Source: Pseudomonas saponiphila (GTDB lineage Bacteria; Pseudomonadota; Gammaproteobacteria; Pseudomonadales; Pseudomonadaceae). Taken from it: 64,000 bases of DNA. The notes under the pieces were generated by a model. It was not told where the DNA came from. It saw nothing but the letters and a program-made list of their open reading frames with translations, and made no database searches. This document shows positions 60,803 to 64,000 of the stretch, in pieces. Location: assembly GCF_900105185.1 (NCBI RefSeq), contig NZ_FNTJ01000001.1:4581228-4645227 (forward strand), written 5' to 3'. Every line of letters begins with the position of its first letter. Position 1 is the stretch's first letter. Both the position numbers and the translations under genes were made by a program.

Positions 60803-62178
60803 CCTTGGCCACTTCCAGGGTCGAGCGGGCGCGGCTGTTGCTGTGCTGCATGGAGCTGACCGCCTGATCGGTGCCCTGCTGGATACCGCCGATCATCTGC
60901 TCGATTTCCTGGGTCGATTGCTGAGTCCGATGGGCCAGGGCCCGCACTTCATCGGCCACCACCGCAAAGCCGCGCCCGGCATCCCCGGCCCGCGCCGCCT
61001 CGATGGCCGCGTTCAGGGCCAACAGGTTGGTCTGCTCGGCGATGGCGCGAATCACCTCCAGCACCTTGCTGATGCCGTAGACCTTCTGCGCCAGCTGTTC
61101 CACCTGACTGGCATTGGCTGTCACATCCTCGGCCAGCGACTCGATGGACAGCACAGTCTGATGCACCTGTTCACGCCCGTGCTGGGCGATTCGATCTGAT
61201 TCGCGGACGCTTCGGAAGTGGCCACCGCGTTGCTCGCCACCTCCTCCACCGCGGCGGTCATCTGATTCACTGCCGTGGCTGCCTGCTCGATCTCCTGGCT
61301 CTGCTGGTGCAGGCCCCGGGTCGCATCCTCGGTGACGCAACTGAGTTCCTCGGAAGCCGAGGCAAGTTGGCTGGAGGAGTCGGAAATGCGCCGGATCGTC
61401 TCGCGCAAGCTGTGCTGCATGGCCTTGAGCGCCAGCAACAGGCGCGCCGGCTCGTCCTTGCCGATCACCGTGATGTCCCCGGTCAGGTCGCCGCCGGCCA
61501 CCACCTCGGCCACGCGCAAGGACTGCCAGGGGCAGGACGATGCTGCGGGTCAACAACAAGGCCAGGCCAATGGTCACCAGGGCCGCGACCACGATCATCC
61601 CACCACCCAGACTCGCGATTTGCTGAATACGGCCTGGGCCAGATCCGTGGCCTGGGTCGCACTTTGCTTGTTCAAGTCGATCAGGTCATGCAGTGTCGCG
61701 GCCATTTCATCGGCCAACTGGTTCATTTCGCCGTTGACCACCTTGACCGCCTGCTCCAGCTGATTCTGGCTGGAGAAGGCCATGACCTGGGCCTGCCGCT
61801 GCAGGTACTGCTTCTCCACGTCCTTGAAGCGATCGAACAAGACCCGCTCCTGGGGCAGCACGATCAGCGACTCATAGCGCCCCTGAGCAACGCCCAGGCC
61901 ACTCTTGATGTCATTGATCTTGGCTTCGTTCTGGGCCAGGGCCTGGGGGTCGCGATTGATCAGCAGACGCAGGGTCAGGGCGCGAAGACGCAGCAGGTCC
62001 TGGCTCATGTCGCCCACCGACATGACGCTGGGCAACCAGTTGCTCTCCACTTCATCGGACTGCTGGCGCATGTTGGCCATCTGCATCAGGGCAAATGCGC
62101 CGAGGACAAACACCATCAGCGCCAGCAAGCCAAAACCCAGGCTGGCGCGGGGGCAATGTTGAGGCTTCTGAGACTCAT
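60803..62178 (-). pseudogene. Second copy of the chemoreceptor 5' part, frameshifted
   Basis: Matches 12292-13672. One-base losses near 61204, 61600 and 62152 and a two-base loss near 61526 break the frame four times, so no long receptor is encoded. Starts with the same [11 protein letters not shown] region and ends at the IS with CCTTGG. The 3' part of the gene is not to its left here (the MFS gene is). Confidence 0.9.
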
Positions 62179-62514
62179 TCCTTTGGCTCCTTCCTAGAGC
62201 GCTGCAAAAGCTTGCAGCAGGGTGCTCTTAGACGGTATCGGGCCGGCGGAAATTTGCGTAAGACAAAAACGTGATATCAAAACGCCCTATGACTTCGATA
62301 CCTGAAAGTAAAACGATTCAGCTCACAGAAAATCGGTATTTTCCAATCAAGCAGCGTATCTGGTAGCGCAAAACCGCAGCTTGCACATTCATCGACGCAA
62401 CGCCGGGCCAGCAACTACCACAAGCAAAAACGTGAACGCCTGCGCTGGCCAATGCTCTATAACTTCAGCACCTTTACCAGCCGATCCGACATTCATCACT
62501 GCCTGAGGTTTGCC
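62179..62514. other. Second copy of the chemoreceptor-OsmC intergenic region
   Basis: Same as 13673-14008; no gene seen. Confidence 0.5.
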
Positions 62515-62931
62515 ATGACCATTACCGTCAATACCGAGTCCAGCGAAGGTTTCCGCCACAGCATCCAGGTCGACGACCATCAGCTGTTCACCGACCTGCC
62601 CCGGTACGCCGGCGGCGAAGGCACCGCGCCCGAGCCCCACGATTATTTCGATACCGCCCTGGGGGCCTGCAAGGCCCTGACCCTCAAGCTCTACGCACAG
62701 AAGAAAAGCATCCCGCTCACCGGCGTCACGGTGGAGCTCAAGCACGACAACAGTCAGGAACAGCAAGGCAAATACGCCCTGCACGTGAAGCTGACCCTCA
62801 AGGGCGTGCTCACCGACGCCCAGCGTGAAGAGCTGCACCGGGTAGCCGATCGCTGCCCGATCCACAAGCTGATGACCAGCAGTGAAGTCAGCATCGAGAC
62901 GCACCTGTCCGAAGGCGCCTTCAGCCAGTAG
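62515..62931 (+). CDS. OsmC/Ohr-family redox protein, second copy
   Basis: 138 residues, identical to the product of 14009-14425, with both Cys (ALGACKAL and ADRCPIHK). It is the only gene of the repeat right of the IS that has no indel. Whether it is a true second gene depends on whether the repeat is real. Confidence 0.75.
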   Translation: MTITVNTESSEGFRHSIQVDDHQLFTDLPRYAGGEGTAPEPHDYFDTALGACKALTLKLYAQKKSIPLTGVTVELKHDNSQEQQGKYALHVKLTLKGVLTDAQREELHRVADRCPIHKLMTSSEVSIETHLSEGAFSQ

Positions 62932-62992
62932 CGGCAAGGCTGGCAGCCGGGGTTATGCTTGCGGGCATCCCCCGAGCAGCCTGGAATCCGCC

Positions 62993-63862
62993 ATGAATTC
63001 GCCCCTAGTGATCCGCCCTCGCGTCGAGGACGTCGAAGGCCAGCCTATCCTCCGCCCCCTGCCTTCGGCGCAGTGCCGCAGCGTCGGCCCCTTCGTATTC
63101 TTCGACCACATGCTGAGCACCTCCTACCCTGCCGGCAAAGGCATGAACATCCGCCAACACCCGCATATCGGCCTGTCCACGCTGACCTACCTGTTCGCAG
63201 GACAGATCCGCCACAAGGACAGCCTCGGCTCGGACCAGATCGTCCTGGCCGGGGACGTCAGCTGGATGACCGCAGGCAGTGCCATCGCTCACGTCGAGCG
63301 CACGCCCGAGGCCCAGCTGAGCCAGGCTTTCACCCTGCATGGGTTGCAGGTCTGGCTGGCCTCGCCCAAGGAACATGAGCAGGGGCCCGGGCACTACAGC
63401 CATCACCCCGCGGCCACACTGCCGGTGAGTGACAACCTCGGGGTCACGATCCGCATGATCGCCGGCAGCGGCTTCTGCCTGGAGTCGCCGGTGCCAGTGC
63501 TCTCCCGACCCTGTATGCCGAACTGCACCTGCAGACCGCCACCAGCCTGTTGATTCCCACCGAGCATCAGCAACGCGCGCTGTATGTGCTGGACGGCGAG
63601 GCACAGCTGGACGGCGAGCCATTGCCCCTGCACTCGCTGGTGGTATTGCCGGAGGGAGAAAACGCCACGCTGTTCGCCGAGAGCGACTGCCATGCGGTAC
63701 TGCTTGGCGGTGCGCCTCTGGACGGGCCGCGACGGGTCAACTGGAACTTTGTCGCCAGCGACCCGCTGTTGATCGATGCAGCACGCAGACGCTGGGCAGC
63801 CGGGGACTGGCCGCAAGTGCCGGAGAAAGCGAGCGCATCGAACTGCCCGCTCCCGCCGCTGA
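62993..63862 (+). pseudogene. Pirin family protein, second copy, frameshifted
   Basis: Matches 14489-15361. The first ~170 residues are the same, with the metal-binding HPHIG and HVE. A lost C near 63506 shifts the frame and stops it at 63553; two more losses (near 63824 and 63850) lie in the last 40 bases. All are in runs of C or G. Confidence 0.88.
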
Positions 63863-63863
63863 T

Positions 63864-63925
63864 CCGGCAGGAGCCGGCTTGTCGGCGAACAGGCCCGCAG
63901 ACCATCTTCGCCGGCAAGCCGGCTC
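63864..63925. repeat. Second copy of the REP-like pair
   Basis: Matches 15363-15425 with the same GCCGGCTTGTCGGCGAACAG and inverted GCCGGCAAGCCGGCTCCTA. Confidence 0.7.
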
Positions 63926-64000
63926 CTACCAGCCCTGGAACACTTCGTCCAGCAGGTAATGGAAGGTGGCGAAGGCTCGGGCCGAGGTCTTGGCGTCATA
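63926..64000 (-). CDS. Dienelactone hydrolase family protein, second copy, C-terminal fragment
   Basis: The last 23-24 codons of the gene at 15429-16157 recur and run off the right edge. A missing T near 63929 removes the usual TGA stop; the frame gains one Trp and ends at TAG (complement of 63926-63928). Confidence 0.75.
   Translation of the reverse strand, partial: YDAKTSARAFATFHYLLDEVFQGW

Larger units (their letters stand above)
58163..64000. repeat. Long direct repeat of 9651-15500
   Basis: Contents and order are the same: IS, chemoreceptor 5' part, OsmC-like, pirin, REP-like pair, end of the dienelactone hydrolase. The offset is 48512 at the left and 48500 at the right because of 15 small indels (13 deletions, 2 insertions, near 59817, 59830, 60343, 60431, 60661, 61204, 61526, 61600, 62152, 62950, 62970, 63506, 63824, 63850 and 63929). 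No substitution was noticed. The window ends inside the repeat. Confidence 0.93.

Noticed and set aside
60803..63862. Diverged paralogues of the chemoreceptor and pirin genes
   Set aside because: There are no substitutions at all against copy 1, only small indels, so they are copies or assembly products, not diverged genes.

Overview
The window is chromosomal DNA of a Pseudomonas, most likely the P. fluorescens complex. The basis is high GC, the fabA-fabB pair next to a PA1611-type hybrid kinase, the sdhCDAB-sucAB-lpdG-sucCD block divergent from gltA, and the gcl-hyi-glxR-ttuD-pyk cluster followed by a urea transporter, a K+ channel and a sulfate-binding protein. I recognise this order from P. 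aeruginosa and relatives. No tRNA, rRNA, CRISPR array, prophage or defence island was seen.

Layout. 1-2.2 kb: an acyl-CoA ligase start, sixA, a small membrane protein and gpsA, all leftward. 2.4-7.3 kb: a tight operon of TonB-dependent receptor, periplasmic binding protein and GacS/BarA-like hybrid kinase. 7.5-9.3 kb: fabA-fabB. 9.4-13.7 kb: a chemoreceptor gene split by an IS21-family element with a 6-bp target duplication. 14-20.8 kb: osmC-like, pirin, dienelactone hydrolase, htpG (with an RpoH-type promoter), two thioesterases, a small lipoprotein (with an AlgU-type promoter), MAPEG and DUF599 genes. 20.9-35.7 kb: brnQ, then the TCA genes. 36-41.3 kb: acetate uptake (actP-yjcH), a betaine-type binding protein, a GH17 membrane enzyme and a small membrane protein. 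41.5-44.6 kb: a frameshifted alpha/beta hydrolase, mlaA and a DUF808 gene. 44.8-52.8 kb: the glyoxylate-to-pyruvate cluster with its candidate regulator and TTGTATACAA operators. 52.9-57.1 kb: urea transporter, K+ channel, sulfate binding, RidA-like and DUF5666-like genes. 57.3-58.2 kb: an MFS gene cut off by a second copy of the same IS.

The most unusual structure is the right end. From 58163 to 64000 the sequence repeats 9651-15500: IS, chemoreceptor 5' part, osmC-like, pirin and dienelactone hydrolase 3' end. By eye the copies differ only by 15 one- or two-base indels and no substitutions, all in the last ~4.2 kb. The second IS has MFS sequence on its left and chemoreceptor sequence on its right. 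That is a recombinant joint: either a tandem duplication through the direct IS copies or, more likely given the error pattern, a misassembly ending in poorly polished sequence.

Functional themes. The sdh/suc/gltA genes make most of the oxidative TCA cycle, with acetate uptake alongside. The gcl cluster converts two glyoxylate to pyruvate; with a urea transporter next to it, it could handle the two products of ureide (purine) breakdown. The receptor-binding-protein-kinase operon is the best candidate for a little-described sensing system.
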